Assembly (NCBI GenBank): GCA_964597275.1 | Contig: CAZQXS010000047.1 | Location: forward strand, 1-25,418 | Direction of reading: 5' to 3' | Length of the DNA: 25,418 nt | DNA from: UBA8110 sp964597275 | GTDB taxonomy: Bacteria > SAR324 > NAC60-12 | Part shown: piece after piece, positions 1 through 6,989 of the stretch | How positions within the stretch are numbered: the stretch's first letter is position 1 | How the letters are laid out: each line of letters opens with the position of its first letter | Translations under genes and position numbers: made by a program | Notes under the pieces: model-generated | The model's input: only the letters and a program-made list of their open reading frames with translations | What the model was told of the DNA's origin: nothing | Databases searched by the model: none

Positions 1-488
1 CCTGAAAGCACGAAAAGGTGCAGGGGGTTGTCGTAGAGGTATTCGCAACTCAGCAACAGGTTCCGGACCACGATTCCCAGCGGCGGCGGCTTGATGCCCA
101 GTGCCATCTCGATTGCAAGAGCGGAGGTGGTGGCATGGACTCCGCCACAAACTCCACAGGCGCGGGAACTGATGAAGGCCGCATCGCGGGGGTCGCGTCC
201 TCGCAGGATCACCTCGTAGCCCCGGAACAGGGTGGCCATCGAGTTGGTCTCCACGACCGAGCGGCTGTCCAGATCCACGGTGCTGTGGAAGGCCAAGGCT
301 CCGGCCACACGGGTGACGGGGTCAAAGTCCTTGTCCAGCAATTGCCCGTTCTTGCGGGCGATTTCCCGCAGCTTCTCCTCGCGCTCCTCCGGAGTCCTGA
401 CCTGAAACTCATAGGGGTTGGGCACGCCGGGTTTCAAATGGGCGTTGCCGGACGCATCGAATTCAATCGGCAGGTTCTCAAAACACAT
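1..488 (-). CDS. [NiFe]-hydrogenase large subunit, N-terminal part (C-terminus beyond the left edge)
   Basis: This is the catalytic subunit of an uptake-type [NiFe]-hydrogenase, which binds the Ni-Fe(CN)2CO centre and splits H2. Only the first 162 residues are in the window. The N-terminal nickel-binding (L1) motif is visible as R109-A-C111-G-V-C114-x3-H118, followed by a typical helix that begins ALGIKPPPLG. The C-terminal DPCxxC-type motif lies outside, so completeness cannot be judged. The ATG at 488 has a clear GGAG six bases upstream and sits 16 bases after the preceding small membrane-protein gene, so it is the last visible gene of a minus-strand operon that starts with the small subunit. 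The partner small subunit is group 1h-like, and separation of S and L by membrane proteins recalls group 1l. Assignment to a precise group is inference. Confidence 0.93.
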   Translation of the reverse strand, partial: MCFENLPIEFDASGNAHLKPGVPNPYEFQVRTPEEREEKLREIARKNGQLLDKDFDPVTRVAGALAFHSTVDLDSRSVVETNSMATLFRGYEVILRGRDPRDAAFISSRACGVCGGVHATTSALAIEMALGIKPPPLGIVVRNLLLSCEYLYDNPLHLFVLS

Positions 489-504
489 AACAGGCTCCGG
501 ATGG

Positions 505-756
505 TTACAATTTCTTGATGTTGTTCATGGATTCCACAAACTCCCCCAACAGGGCGGCCAACCCGCCATTGATCGTGTTGACGGATTCGCCGAGGGGCTT
601 GGTGTTTGACTCGATGGCCGCCAGCCCCCCTGCAAGTGCCTGCAAGTGATCCCCGGTTCTTTTCAGGTAGTAGAAGATGCCGATGAGGTGGTAGGCCACC
701 ACCAGCACAATGGCCACGATCAGCACGATCGTGATGATGCTCAAGACTCCAATCAT
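505..756 (-). CDS. Small single-pass membrane protein, copy 5 of 5 between hydrogenase small and large subunit genes
   Basis: This is an 83-residue protein with no function I recognise. Residues 2-29 form a long hydrophobic helix rich in Ile, Leu and Val, followed by a predicted amphipathic tail containing AAIESNTKPL and ending in NNIKKL. The IESNTKP segment closely matches IEQNTKP in the first protein of the series, so the two are paralogues. The ATG at 756 is chosen because GAGG lies at normal spacing upstream; a TTG at 777 would add seven residues and overlap the preceding gene. It lies 7 bases after copy 4 and 16 bases before the large subunit gene. The likely role, inferred from position and topology, is membrane docking or electron relay for the hydrogenase. 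No Cys or His cluster for a cofactor is visible. Confidence 0.85.
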   Translation of the reverse strand: MIGVLSIITIVLIVAIVLVVAYHLIGIFYYLKRTGDHLQALAGGLAAIESNTKPLGESVNTINGGLAALLGEFVESMNNIKKL

Positions 757-763
757 GACAACC

Positions 764-1033
764 TCACTTTCCTGCAAGCTCTTGGGTCAGATGCTTCAGC
801 TTCCCCGTCGCGTTCAAAATCCCCACCGCCCGCTCAATGGTCTGATCCAGTGCGGAGACATTCTCGGTGTTTTCGGCAACCCCAACCCCGGCAGTGAGCA
901 TTTCGCTGGCGTAGCCCTCGATGGACCTTGTGTAGGACAAGGTCCGATGCAGAAGCGTCCAGGCGACCGGGACGATGACCAAGGCCACCACCGCAAGGGT
1001 GAGTGTCCAGACAACCAGTGCAATCGTGCTCAT
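764..1033 (-). CDS. Small single-pass membrane protein, copy 4 of 5 between hydrogenase subunit genes
   Basis: This is an 89-residue protein of unassigned function. Residues 3-27 form a hydrophobic helix. The tail is predicted helical and contains VAENTENVSALDQTIERAVG, which places an Asn-Thr pair at the same distance from the membrane as in its neighbours. The start codon is ATG at 1033, one base after the stop of copy 3, with an excellent ribosome-binding site (AAAGGAGG, five bases of spacing). This strong site suggests it is made in quantity rather than being translated only by coupling. There are no Cys residues, so it is unlikely to bind Fe-S or haem by itself. A structural or docking role is inferred from context. 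Confidence 0.85.
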   Translation of the reverse strand: MSTIALVVWTLTLAVVALVIVPVAWTLLHRTLSYTRSIEGYASEMLTAGVGVAENTENVSALDQTIERAVGILNATGKLKHLTQELAGK

Positions 1034-1034
1034 G

Positions 1035-1304
1035 TCAGCCTCCTTTGAGACGTTCCAGATTGTTCAGCGCCGAGGGCAGCCCGTCCTCCAGCTTGGTGAG
1101 GTTCTCGTTCAGTCCCCCGACCAAGCCTCCCAAGTGAAAGGTCTGCTTCTCAATCGCCCGGAGTCCGAGCCGGAGCTTGGCCAGAAAGCTGACCGAATCC
1201 CCGCCAATGGCGAGCAGTTGGGCATTGATCTGAATCAGCGCCCATGCGACCGTGGCCAGAAAAATCAGCGCGGCCACACAACTGAGAATCACAAGTAGCG
1301 TCAT
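1035..1304 (-). CDS. Small single-pass membrane protein, copy 3 of 5 between hydrogenase subunit genes
   Basis: This is an 89-residue protein of unassigned function. Residues 2-23 are a transmembrane helix. The tail includes LRAIEKQTFHLGGLVGGLNE and ends LNNLERLKGG, a pattern resembling the end of copy 5 (ESMNNIKKL). The ATG at 1304 overlaps the stop codon of copy 2 by four bases (ATGA), and AAAGGA lies just upstream. The tail keeps a Gln-Thr at the position where others have Asn-Thr. It is one of five consecutive genes with the same layout, which argues that all five are real and co-expressed with the hydrogenase. Confidence 0.84.
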   Translation of the reverse strand: MTLLVILSCVAALIFLATVAWALIQINAQLLAIGGDSVSFLAKLRLGLRAIEKQTFHLGGLVGGLNENLTKLEDGLPSALNNLERLKGG

Positions 1305-1588
1305 GCGTCCTTTTTGGAAGCGGAGTTGGCAAGTTTCTCGGTGTGCCCGATGATGTTCACCGCATGTCCGAGGATTTTCTCCACCCCCTCGTTCGTGCGT
1401 TGCAGCAACGGAATGTGAATGGTGTTGTTGGCCACGCGCTGCCCCGTGTCCCAAATGATGGAGACGGCTCCATGGATGGTCTTGGCATTGTTGATGATCA
1501 GCACCAAGAGCAGGGCGGCAATCAGGGTGACGACCAGCGCCAATCCCAGCGAGGTCCACCAGAGTGTGACGTCAAGTTCGCTAATCAT
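1301..1588 (-). CDS. Small single-pass membrane protein, copy 2 of 5 between hydrogenase subunit genes
   Basis: This is a 95-residue protein of unassigned function. Residues about 9-32 form a transmembrane helix. The following segment contains VANNTIHIPLLQRTNEGV, which lines up with IEQNTKPIWMINRTNTTA of copy 1 (shared N-T, I and R-T-N), evidence for common ancestry. The extreme C-terminus is basic (SASKKDA). The ATG at 1588 overlaps the stop of copy 1 in an ATGA junction and ends in another ATGA junction with copy 3, so translation is probably coupled through this part of the operon. Confidence 0.84.
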   Translation of the reverse strand: MISELDVTLWWTSLGLALVVTLIAALLLVLIINNAKTIHGAVSIIWDTGQRVANNTIHIPLLQRTNEGVEKILGHAVNIIGHTEKLANSASKKDA

Positions 1589-1866
1589 GAGGCCTTTTCG
1601 GTTTGGGCGTTGTCCGGAGCGACTTTCTGCGCAAGCAACTGATCCAGTTCCTCAAATCCGGCGGCGATGCTGGTGGCCGTGGTGTTGGTGCGGTTGATCA
1701 TCCAGATCGGCTTGGTGTTCTGCTCGATCTGCTCAACGGCTCCGAGCGCGACCCCGGCAAGCTTGATGATGCGGTTGGTCTGGTAGATGATTCCCAGCAG
1801 CAACACCACCACGATGACCACCACGGCGGCGGCGGCGGCAAAGCCAATGATCCAGTAGATTCCCAT
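1585..1866 (-). CDS. Small single-pass membrane protein, copy 1 of 5 between hydrogenase subunit genes
   Basis: This is a 93-residue protein directly after the hydrogenase small subunit. The ATG at 1866 shares one base with the small-subunit stop (TGATG), and GAGGAGG lies four bases upstream. Residues 5-27 are a transmembrane helix of almost only Ala, Val, Ile and Leu. The tail carries AVEQIEQNTKPIWMINRTN, the clearest version of the motif shared by the five proteins, then a helical, acidic stretch. No signal peptidase site is evident, so the N-terminal helix is most likely a permanent anchor. The function is inferred only: anchoring the hydrogenase, which lacks its own membrane segment, or carrying electrons toward quinone. 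Confidence 0.86.
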   Translation of the reverse strand: MGIYWIIGFAAAAAVVVIVVVLLLGIIYQTNRIIKLAGVALGAVEQIEQNTKPIWMINRTNTTATSIAAGFEELDQLLAQKVAPDNAQTEKAS

Positions 1867-3110
1867 CAGGCCTCCTCGGTTTGTGGTGCCTTGGCCGCCG
1901 GACCCCGCTTCAGGTAGGAGTGTCCGCTGGCCTGTAGCTTTTTCTGCAACGCCGACCCCGGCGCAAACCGAGTGCCCTGCTGCTGCATTTTGCTGTAGAA
2001 GTATCCGGAGAGCTTCTCCACGATCCCATGCCGCTGATGCCCCCAACCGCTGGGCACGGAGGCGTCCTGCCTCCAGCGGGCGGTTTGGTTGTTCTTGCCC
2101 TGCGTGAGCTTGCGCAGGGGGCGGATGAAGCTGCCCACCGTCTTGCTGGCAAATCCGGACACGATGGTTCCGGGCGGTGCCTTGTAGAACGGCGCAAAGG
2201 CGTCCGGGAACCCCGGCATGGTGCAGCCGATGCAGATGCCTCCGGTGTTCATGCAGCCGCCGTTGTGGCCGATCGCCCCACGGGAAACCATGTTGCACTG
2301 CACCACCGGCCCCCAGCAGCCCAACTCTACGAGGCATTCCTTGTCCCCGTACTTTTCGGCAAACACGCCTTCCTCGTAATTTCCGGCGCGGACACAGCCC
2401 CGATGCACGGTGTCCTTGAACAGCCAGGCCGGACGCCCCAACCCGTCAAATTCCGGGAGCGGGCCGACTCCGGCAAGGAACATGAGGACCGCCGCGATGG
2501 TTTCGGTGAGATTGTCCCCCACCGGCGCACAGCCGGGAATGTTAACCGGGGGCAGCCCCAAGGCGCTCAGGTAATCCTTGCCTAGGAAATCCATCACCGA
2601 CATGGAGTTCGTGACGTTGCCCGCCGCCGCAGGAATTCCTCCCCAAGTCGCGCAGGTGCCCACCGCGATCACTGCCGCTGCGCCCTCGGCCAGTTCGGAA
2701 AGCCAGCGGGCGGTGGGGATGGGCTTGTTGATCCCGTCGTCTCCATGCTCCATGCCCATGGCCGACCAGTAGCCCCCGAATTGCTCGGCAATCGACTCAT
2801 CGGCCACCGAGCCTTCGTACAAGACCACGTAGGGAGCGCCGAGCTTGCCGTCCCGCGCCTGACGGTACGCGCTGATAAATTCCTCTCCTGCCGTCACCGC
2901 CAGCACCGGGTGGTGCAGGACGATCTTGGGCAGTCCGGGAATGGTGGCGGTGAGCAACTGCTCCACCGTCGGGTTCTGTGCCCCAACGGCGGCAATGCTG
3001 CAACCGTCGCAGCTCATGCCCGCGAGCCAAAAGGCGTGAACCTCCTGTATCGGGTTCTCATCCAGCGTGAACCGCTGAAGCCTTGTACTGGATTGGGTGT
3101 TTTCAGTCAT
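1866..3110 (-). CDS. [NiFe]-hydrogenase small subunit, group 1h-like
   Basis: This is a 414-residue electron-transfer subunit that should hold three Fe-S clusters and pass electrons from the Ni-Fe site. Proximal ligands are C34 and C37 (GMSCDGCS), C153 (GTCATWGG) and C194 (PGCAP). Distal ligands are H236, C239, C259 and C265. Medial ligands are probably C272, C293 and C296, with C286 as a further candidate. The core matches the actinobacterial-type family (IPGLP, ELGCWGPVVQCN, GGICIGCTMPGFPD). In the characterised group 1h enzyme the residue equivalent to C37 is Asp; here it is Cys. There is no Tat twin-arginine signal and no C-terminal helix. A basic C-terminal extension of roughly 85 residues (from about 330) follows the core. 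The ATG at 3110 is chosen over an earlier in-frame start because GGAG lies six bases upstream and the conserved region follows at once. Confidence 0.95.
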   Translation of the reverse strand: MTENTQSSTRLQRFTLDENPIQEVHAFWLAGMSCDGCSIAAVGAQNPTVEQLLTATIPGLPKIVLHHPVLAVTAGEEFISAYRQARDGKLGAPYVVLYEGSVADESIAEQFGGYWSAMGMEHGDDGINKPIPTARWLSELAEGAAAVIAVGTCATWGGIPAAAGNVTNSMSVMDFLGKDYLSALGLPPVNIPGCAPVGDNLTETIAAVLMFLAGVGPLPEFDGLGRPAWLFKDTVHRGCVRAGNYEEGVFAEKYGDKECLVELGCWGPVVQCNMVSRGAIGHNGGCMNTGGICIGCTMPGFPDAFAPFYKAPPGTIVSGFASKTVGSFIRPLRKLTQGKNNQTARWRQDASVPSGWGHQRHGIVEKLSGYFYSKMQQQGTRFAPGSALQKKLQASGHSYLKRGPAAKAPQTEEA

Positions 3111-3204
3111 CGATGTCTCCGCAGAAATGATGAAGTGCGAGTGCGCATTTCGAGGGGAGGCTGATCGGGAGGAGAAATAGTCCCATGAGACTTTTGTAGG
3201 GTGA

Positions 3205-3232
3205 ATCATACTACTGTTCGTGAAATGCACAA
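3205..3232 (-). promoter_or_regulatory. Candidate promoter for the hydrogenase operon
   Basis: On the minus strand, TTGTGC (3227-3232) and TATGAT (3205-3210) are separated by 16 bases, in the 174-base gap between hypF and the small subunit gene. The -10 box is good and the -35 box is weak, as expected for a regulated promoter. The leader to the small-subunit start would be about 90 bases. Confidence 0.4.
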
Positions 3233-3284
3233 TTTATTTATGCGCGGGCTTTTCGGGGTCATGTGTGCTGGTTTTCATTCAAAG

Positions 3285-5645
3285 TCAGCCGGAGTACAAG
3301 TGCTTGGCCGCAGCAATCAGGGCTTGTCCCAGGGCGATGCCTCCGTCGTTGGCCGGAGTTTCTGCATGGGTGAGCACCCGGTAGCCCTCGGCTTGCAGGC
3401 GCGTCCACACCTGATCGAGCAGCAAGGTGTTTTGGAACACGCCGCCGCTGAGGACAATGGTGTCGGTCAGAGGGGTTTTACCCTCCGGACGGCTCAAACG
3501 CAAAACCATTCGCACAATCGCCTGAGCCAACCCCCGGTGGAAACGCCCGGCCATCACTTCACAAGGTGTGCTTGCCGCAAGATCCGCGAAAAGCTTCTCC
3601 CAGAGAGGTCGGGATTCCAGCAAGAGCAGGTCGGAGCCCGCAGACTCGGTGAGGTCGAACGGATAAGCCTCGTGGTCCGCCTCGTCCTCCTGAGCCAGTG
3701 CCTCCAGTTGCATCGCCGCTTGCCCTTCAAAACTCATGGACTCCCGACAAACGCCAACTGCTGCCGCCACGGCATCAAACAGTCGCCCGCACGAACTGGC
3801 AAGGGGGCTGCGTCCGGGTTCCATCAAAGCCGTGAACGCCTGCAAGGGTTTGCCTTCCAAGAAACCGATCAGGTCGAGTCCGGGAAAATCCCGTTGAAAA
3901 CGCACCCACCCCATTCCGGACAGCACCTGCGCGAGTAAGTTGCGCCACGGTTCCCGCATGGCCTGATTCCCGCCGAGCAAGGGAATGGGCTTGAATGCCC
4001 CAAGGCGCTGAAAACCGCGATAGTCGGCTAGGAGGAACTCCCCGCCCCACACGGTTTCGTCCGTGCCCATTCCGGTGCCATCAAGCGCGACCCCCAGCAC
4101 AGGCGGCGAGTCCAAGGGAACTTGGTGTTCTCCAAGGCATGACGCGATGTGCGCATGGTGGTGCTGCACCTGAACCAAGGGGAGTTGCGCGGTTGCTGCA
4201 CGGGCTTCGCCGTAGCGTGTTGAGCGATAGTCCGGATGCAGGTCAACGGCGATCACTTCTGGGCAACTCTGATAAAACCGCTCAAACCGCTCTAGGCTGT
4301 TTCTGAAATCGTCTTCGGCCCGTCCGTCCCTGAGATCACCAATGTGCGGCGAGAGCAGGGCCACTCCATCCTGAAGCAAGCAGAAGGTGTTTTTCAACTC
4401 GGCTCCACACGCCAGCACCCCCGGAGCCTGCTCGAATCCTTGGGGCAGGGGCAACGGTTCTGGAGCAAAACCCCGCGCTCGCCGGAGGATTTGCCGCCCG
4501 ACCCCGGTTTTGCGCAGCAAGGAGTCGTCCGAGCGATTGACGATTTCCCGGTCGTGCCACAGCATCCAGTCGGCGATGCCGCTGAGCCGCTCACGAACCT
4601 CCTGTTCGCGGAGGCACTGTGGTTCGTCCGAGCGGTTCCCGGAGGTCATCACCAGCGGCACCGTGAGCTGTGCGAGCAGGAGGTGGTGCAACGGGGTGTA
4701 GGGCAGCATGAAACCGAGGGTCGCCTGTCCCGGAGCCACGGCGGCAGGAAGCGGGCAGTCCTTGTGTTGCTTGAGCAAAACAATCGGGGCGGCAGGAGAC
4801 TCCAGCCAGTCCTGTTCCTCCGGAGAGATTTCACAGAAGCGATGGATCATCTCCACGCTTTTCGCCAGCAGCGCGAACGGTTTTTCCTGCCGATGCTTCC
4901 TTTCGCGCAGGCGACGCACCACTTCCGGCTGAGTTGCATCACACGCCAAGTGAAAGCCGCCGATGCCCTTGATGGCGACAATCTCGCCCTGTTTCAGCAA
5001 AACCGCCGTGGCTTCCACATCGTCCAGTCCACTTGGGGGTTCCGGGTCAAGCGAATGGCCGGCAAGCCGCTCCAGCCGGACTTGTGGGCCGCACGCAGGG
5101 CAGGCAACGGGTTGGGCGTGAAAGCGGCGGTCCTCCGGATTTTCATACTCCGCCAAGCACTCCGCGCACAGGGCGAATCCTGACATGCTGGTTCGCGCAC
5201 GATCATAGGGGGCTTCCCGGAGAATCGAATAGCGGGGGCCGCACTGCGTGCAGTTGGTGAGCGGATAGCGGAAGCGTCGCTCGCGGGGTTCGCGTACCTC
5301 CGCCAAGCACTCCGGGCAGGTCGCCAAGTCAGGAACCACGTTGCTGAGCCGTCCCTCCTGACGGCTGGCTTCAATCACAAAACCCTCCGGTCTTTTGCCG
5401 GAAAGCGGTTCTGTGGTGATCGCATCCACTCGTGCCGCAGGAGGAAGGGTGGAGGCCAGCGTCTGGACAAACGCCTCATGCGCTGTGGCTTGAGCCCAAA
5501 GCTCCACCACGGCCCCGGACACGTCATTGAAAACCCGCCCCTGCAAACGAAGCCCCCGCGCCACCCGGAACACCGCAGGACGGAAGCCCACGCCCTGCAC
5601 CTTGCCGGAGTAGCGATAGCGTTTGCCGATGAGCAAATTCTGCAC
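3285..5645 (-). CDS. hypF: Carbamoyltransferase HypF, hydrogenase maturation
   Basis: HypF uses carbamoyl phosphate and ATP to form a carbamoyl adenylate and transfers the carbamoyl group to the C-terminal Cys of HypE, the first step toward the CN ligands of the Ni-Fe site. Numbered from the GTG at 5645, the 786-residue protein has an acylphosphatase domain with GKVQGVGFRP near residue 14, two zinc-finger pairs (C110/C113 with C132/C135, and C160/C163 with C182/C185), a YrdC-like domain (GEIVAIKGIGGFHLACDA) and a Kae1-like domain with the metal-binding VQVQHHHAHIASC. All domains appear intact. The start is uncertain: a TTG at 5696 would add 17 residues that do not match the family, whereas the GTG gives the usual short lead into the first domain. 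It is transcribed toward the hydrogenase genes and diverges from hypC. Confidence 0.95.
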   Translation of the reverse strand: MQNLLIGKRYRYSGKVQGVGFRPAVFRVARGLRLQGRVFNDVSGAVVELWAQATAHEAFVQTLASTLPPAARVDAITTEPLSGKRPEGFVIEASRQEGRLSNVVPDLATCPECLAEVREPRERRFRYPLTNCTQCGPRYSILREAPYDRARTSMSGFALCAECLAEYENPEDRRFHAQPVACPACGPQVRLERLAGHSLDPEPPSGLDDVEATAVLLKQGEIVAIKGIGGFHLACDATQPEVVRRLRERKHRQEKPFALLAKSVEMIHRFCEISPEEQDWLESPAAPIVLLKQHKDCPLPAAVAPGQATLGFMLPYTPLHHLLLAQLTVPLVMTSGNRSDEPQCLREQEVRERLSGIADWMLWHDREIVNRSDDSLLRKTGVGRQILRRARGFAPEPLPLPQGFEQAPGVLACGAELKNTFCLLQDGVALLSPHIGDLRDGRAEDDFRNSLERFERFYQSCPEVIAVDLHPDYRSTRYGEARAATAQLPLVQVQHHHAHIASCLGEHQVPLDSPPVLGVALDGTGMGTDETVWGGEFLLADYRGFQRLGAFKPIPLLGGNQAMREPWRNLLAQVLSGMGWVRFQRDFPGLDLIGFLEGKPLQAFTALMEPGRSPLASSCGRLFDAVAAAVGVCRESMSFEGQAAMQLEALAQEDEADHEAYPFDLTESAGSDLLLLESRPLWEKLFADLAASTPCEVMAGRFHRGLAQAIVRMVLRLSRPEGKTPLTDTIVLSGGVFQNTLLLDQVWTRLQAEGYRVLTHAETPANDGGIALGQALIAAAKHLYSG

Positions 5646-5798
5646 GAGGCGGTGCGCCTTTCTCAGGAATGGATTGCTGCTCGAATGTCCCTTCAACCCT
5701 GCATCAGGTTGAGTCGGTGCATCCTACCTGCTTCAGGAGGCCATGCCAAGCGGGGGTGAATCCCTGCGCGAAAATGGAGGGGATCAAGAACTTTCTGA

Positions 5799-5828
5799 TT
5801 GACAGTCACCCTCTTTCTCCCCCATAAT
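5799..5828 (+). promoter_or_regulatory. Promoter upstream of hypC
   Basis: A perfect -35 box TTGACA (5799-5804) and a near-perfect -10 box CATAAT (5823-5828) are separated by 18 bases. It lies in the 200-base divergent region between hypF and hypC and would start transcription about 65 bases before hypC. This is the best sigma-70 type promoter in the window. Confidence 0.6.
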
Positions 5829-5898
5829 TTTGCGCTGATTGAATTGGATGTATGCCTGATCAAGAAACAATGATGTCCTGCTTTTTTGAAGTGCGATC

Positions 5899-6174
5899 AT
5901 GTGCCTAGGCATTCCCGGTTGCATCGAGCGAATTGATGACGAGGCCACCTTCATGGCCACGGTCAACGTCAATGGAGTCCGCCGAGGAATCAACGTGGCC
6001 TGCGTGACCGACCCGGCAGAGGGGCCACAGACGCTGATCGGCAAGTGGGTGCTGGTGCATGTGGGGTTTGCCATGAGCATCATTGACGAAGCTGAGGCCG
6101 CGAAAACCCTCGACTTGTTGCGAGAACTCGGAGAGGCCGACTTGGAACTTGAACGGATGTCCCTGTCCTCGTGA
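5899..6174 (+). CDS. hypC: Hydrogenase maturation chaperone HypC
   Basis: This is a 91-residue HypC/HybG/HupF family protein. The diagnostic N-terminus MCLGIPG is present; Cys2 becomes the N-terminal residue after Met removal and binds the Fe(CN)2CO moiety while HypC shuttles between HypD and the large-subunit precursor. The central region (VNVNGVRRGINVACVTD) and the segment WVLVHVGFAMSIIDEAEA match the family. The ATG at 5899 is fixed by that motif although its ribosome-binding site is weak. It diverges from hypF, has a strong promoter upstream and is followed by a P-loop NTPase gene. HypC proteins are usually partner-specific, so this copy probably serves the hydrogenase to its left. Confidence 0.96.
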   Translation: MCLGIPGCIERIDDEATFMATVNVNGVRRGINVACVTDPAEGPQTLIGKWVLVHVGFAMSIIDEAEAAKTLDLLRELGEADLELERMSLSS

Positions 6175-6277
6175 CCTGAACTCCCGCAATGCTTCCAACC
6201 CCCAGCTTTTGTCTTTCCATGACCACAGGAAGGCAGGGTTCCGCAGAACCCCACGGTAATTTCAAACTCCGTTGACA

Positions 6278-6922
6278 ATGATGAGCGAACGCGAATCCAC
6301 CGGACATTGGGTGTTGGACCACCGACCGATGCGCCAAGCAGAAATGATTCTGCCGGAGAAATTGAATCAGACCCTCCGGCGGTTCAGTTCGGGGCAGTCT
6401 CCGAAGAAACTGCTGATTGTCGGCGGGGCCGGAACGGGAAAAACCCTGCTGGCCGAGCAGCTTTCCGGGCAAAAGCACGACCTCGTGGCACTTCAGGAGG
6501 TGGAGTCGCTTGAGCAGGTGCAGGCCACCTTGGCCTCCGATCCGTCGCAAGCTCGCATTCTCAAGCGCCTCGACCTCAGCCCGCTCGATCCTGCTGAACT
6601 GGCCCGTTTGCTTTACGACGTTCCTCAGCACGTTTTTGTCACGTCACGGGAGGGAACTTCCCTTGAACCGTTTCTGACTCAGGGCTTTGAGCTGGTGCCG
6701 ATGGAGCCCCTGCTGCCCGCAGACGAACCGAGCTTCTTGGCCACCAAGGAGCATATTGTCAACCTCTTGGAGAAGGAGAAAATCGCCTACATCCCCAACG
6801 ACCGGGAGTTCATGCTGAACACCCGCGAACTTTTTGACAAATTGTGGCCCAATCTGCGTCAGATTGTCCGGCAGACGCAAATGCGCTGTAAGACCGGGAA
6901 CTGGGTGTCCACTCCAGTTTGA
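6278..6922 (+). CDS. P-loop NTPase of unknown family next to hypC
   Basis: This is a 214-residue protein I cannot assign. A clear Walker A motif, GGAGTGKT, lies at residues 49-56 after the strand KKLLIV. A later strand-like segment, HVFVTSREG, resembles the position that senses nucleotide in STAND or AAA-type ATPases. I see no convincing Walker B with an acidic pair and no G-domain NKxD motif, so it is not HypB. The C-terminal third (LWPNLRQIVRQTQMRC) is helical and basic. The ATG at 6278 is picked over a TTG two codons earlier; an ATG at 6281 is equally possible and no strong ribosome-binding site decides. It follows hypC by about 100 bases on the same strand, which suggests a hydrogenase-related role, but this is inference only. 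Confidence 0.75.
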   Translation: MMSERESTGHWVLDHRPMRQAEMILPEKLNQTLRRFSSGQSPKKLLIVGGAGTGKTLLAEQLSGQKHDLVALQEVESLEQVQATLASDPSQARILKRLDLSPLDPAELARLLYDVPQHVFVTSREGTSLEPFLTQGFELVPMEPLLPADEPSFLATKEHIVNLLEKEKIAYIPNDREFMLNTRELFDKLWPNLRQIVRQTQMRCKTGNWVSTPV

Positions 6923-6989
6923 CCGCTGAACTGAGAGGCAGGTCTGCCTCATCAAACAAGATACTCAATCCTCTCAAGGAGACATCGTT

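Noticed and set aside
5593..5696. 17 extra N-terminal residues on HypF from a TTG start
   Set aside because: They precede the acylphosphatase domain, match nothing in the family, and the TTG has no spaced ribosome-binding site; kept only as an alternative.
5720..5760. Possible sigma-54 promoter (TTGGCATG then CCTGAAGC) ahead of hypF
   Set aside because: The -12 GC is not at the required distance from the -24 GG, so the match is not convincing.
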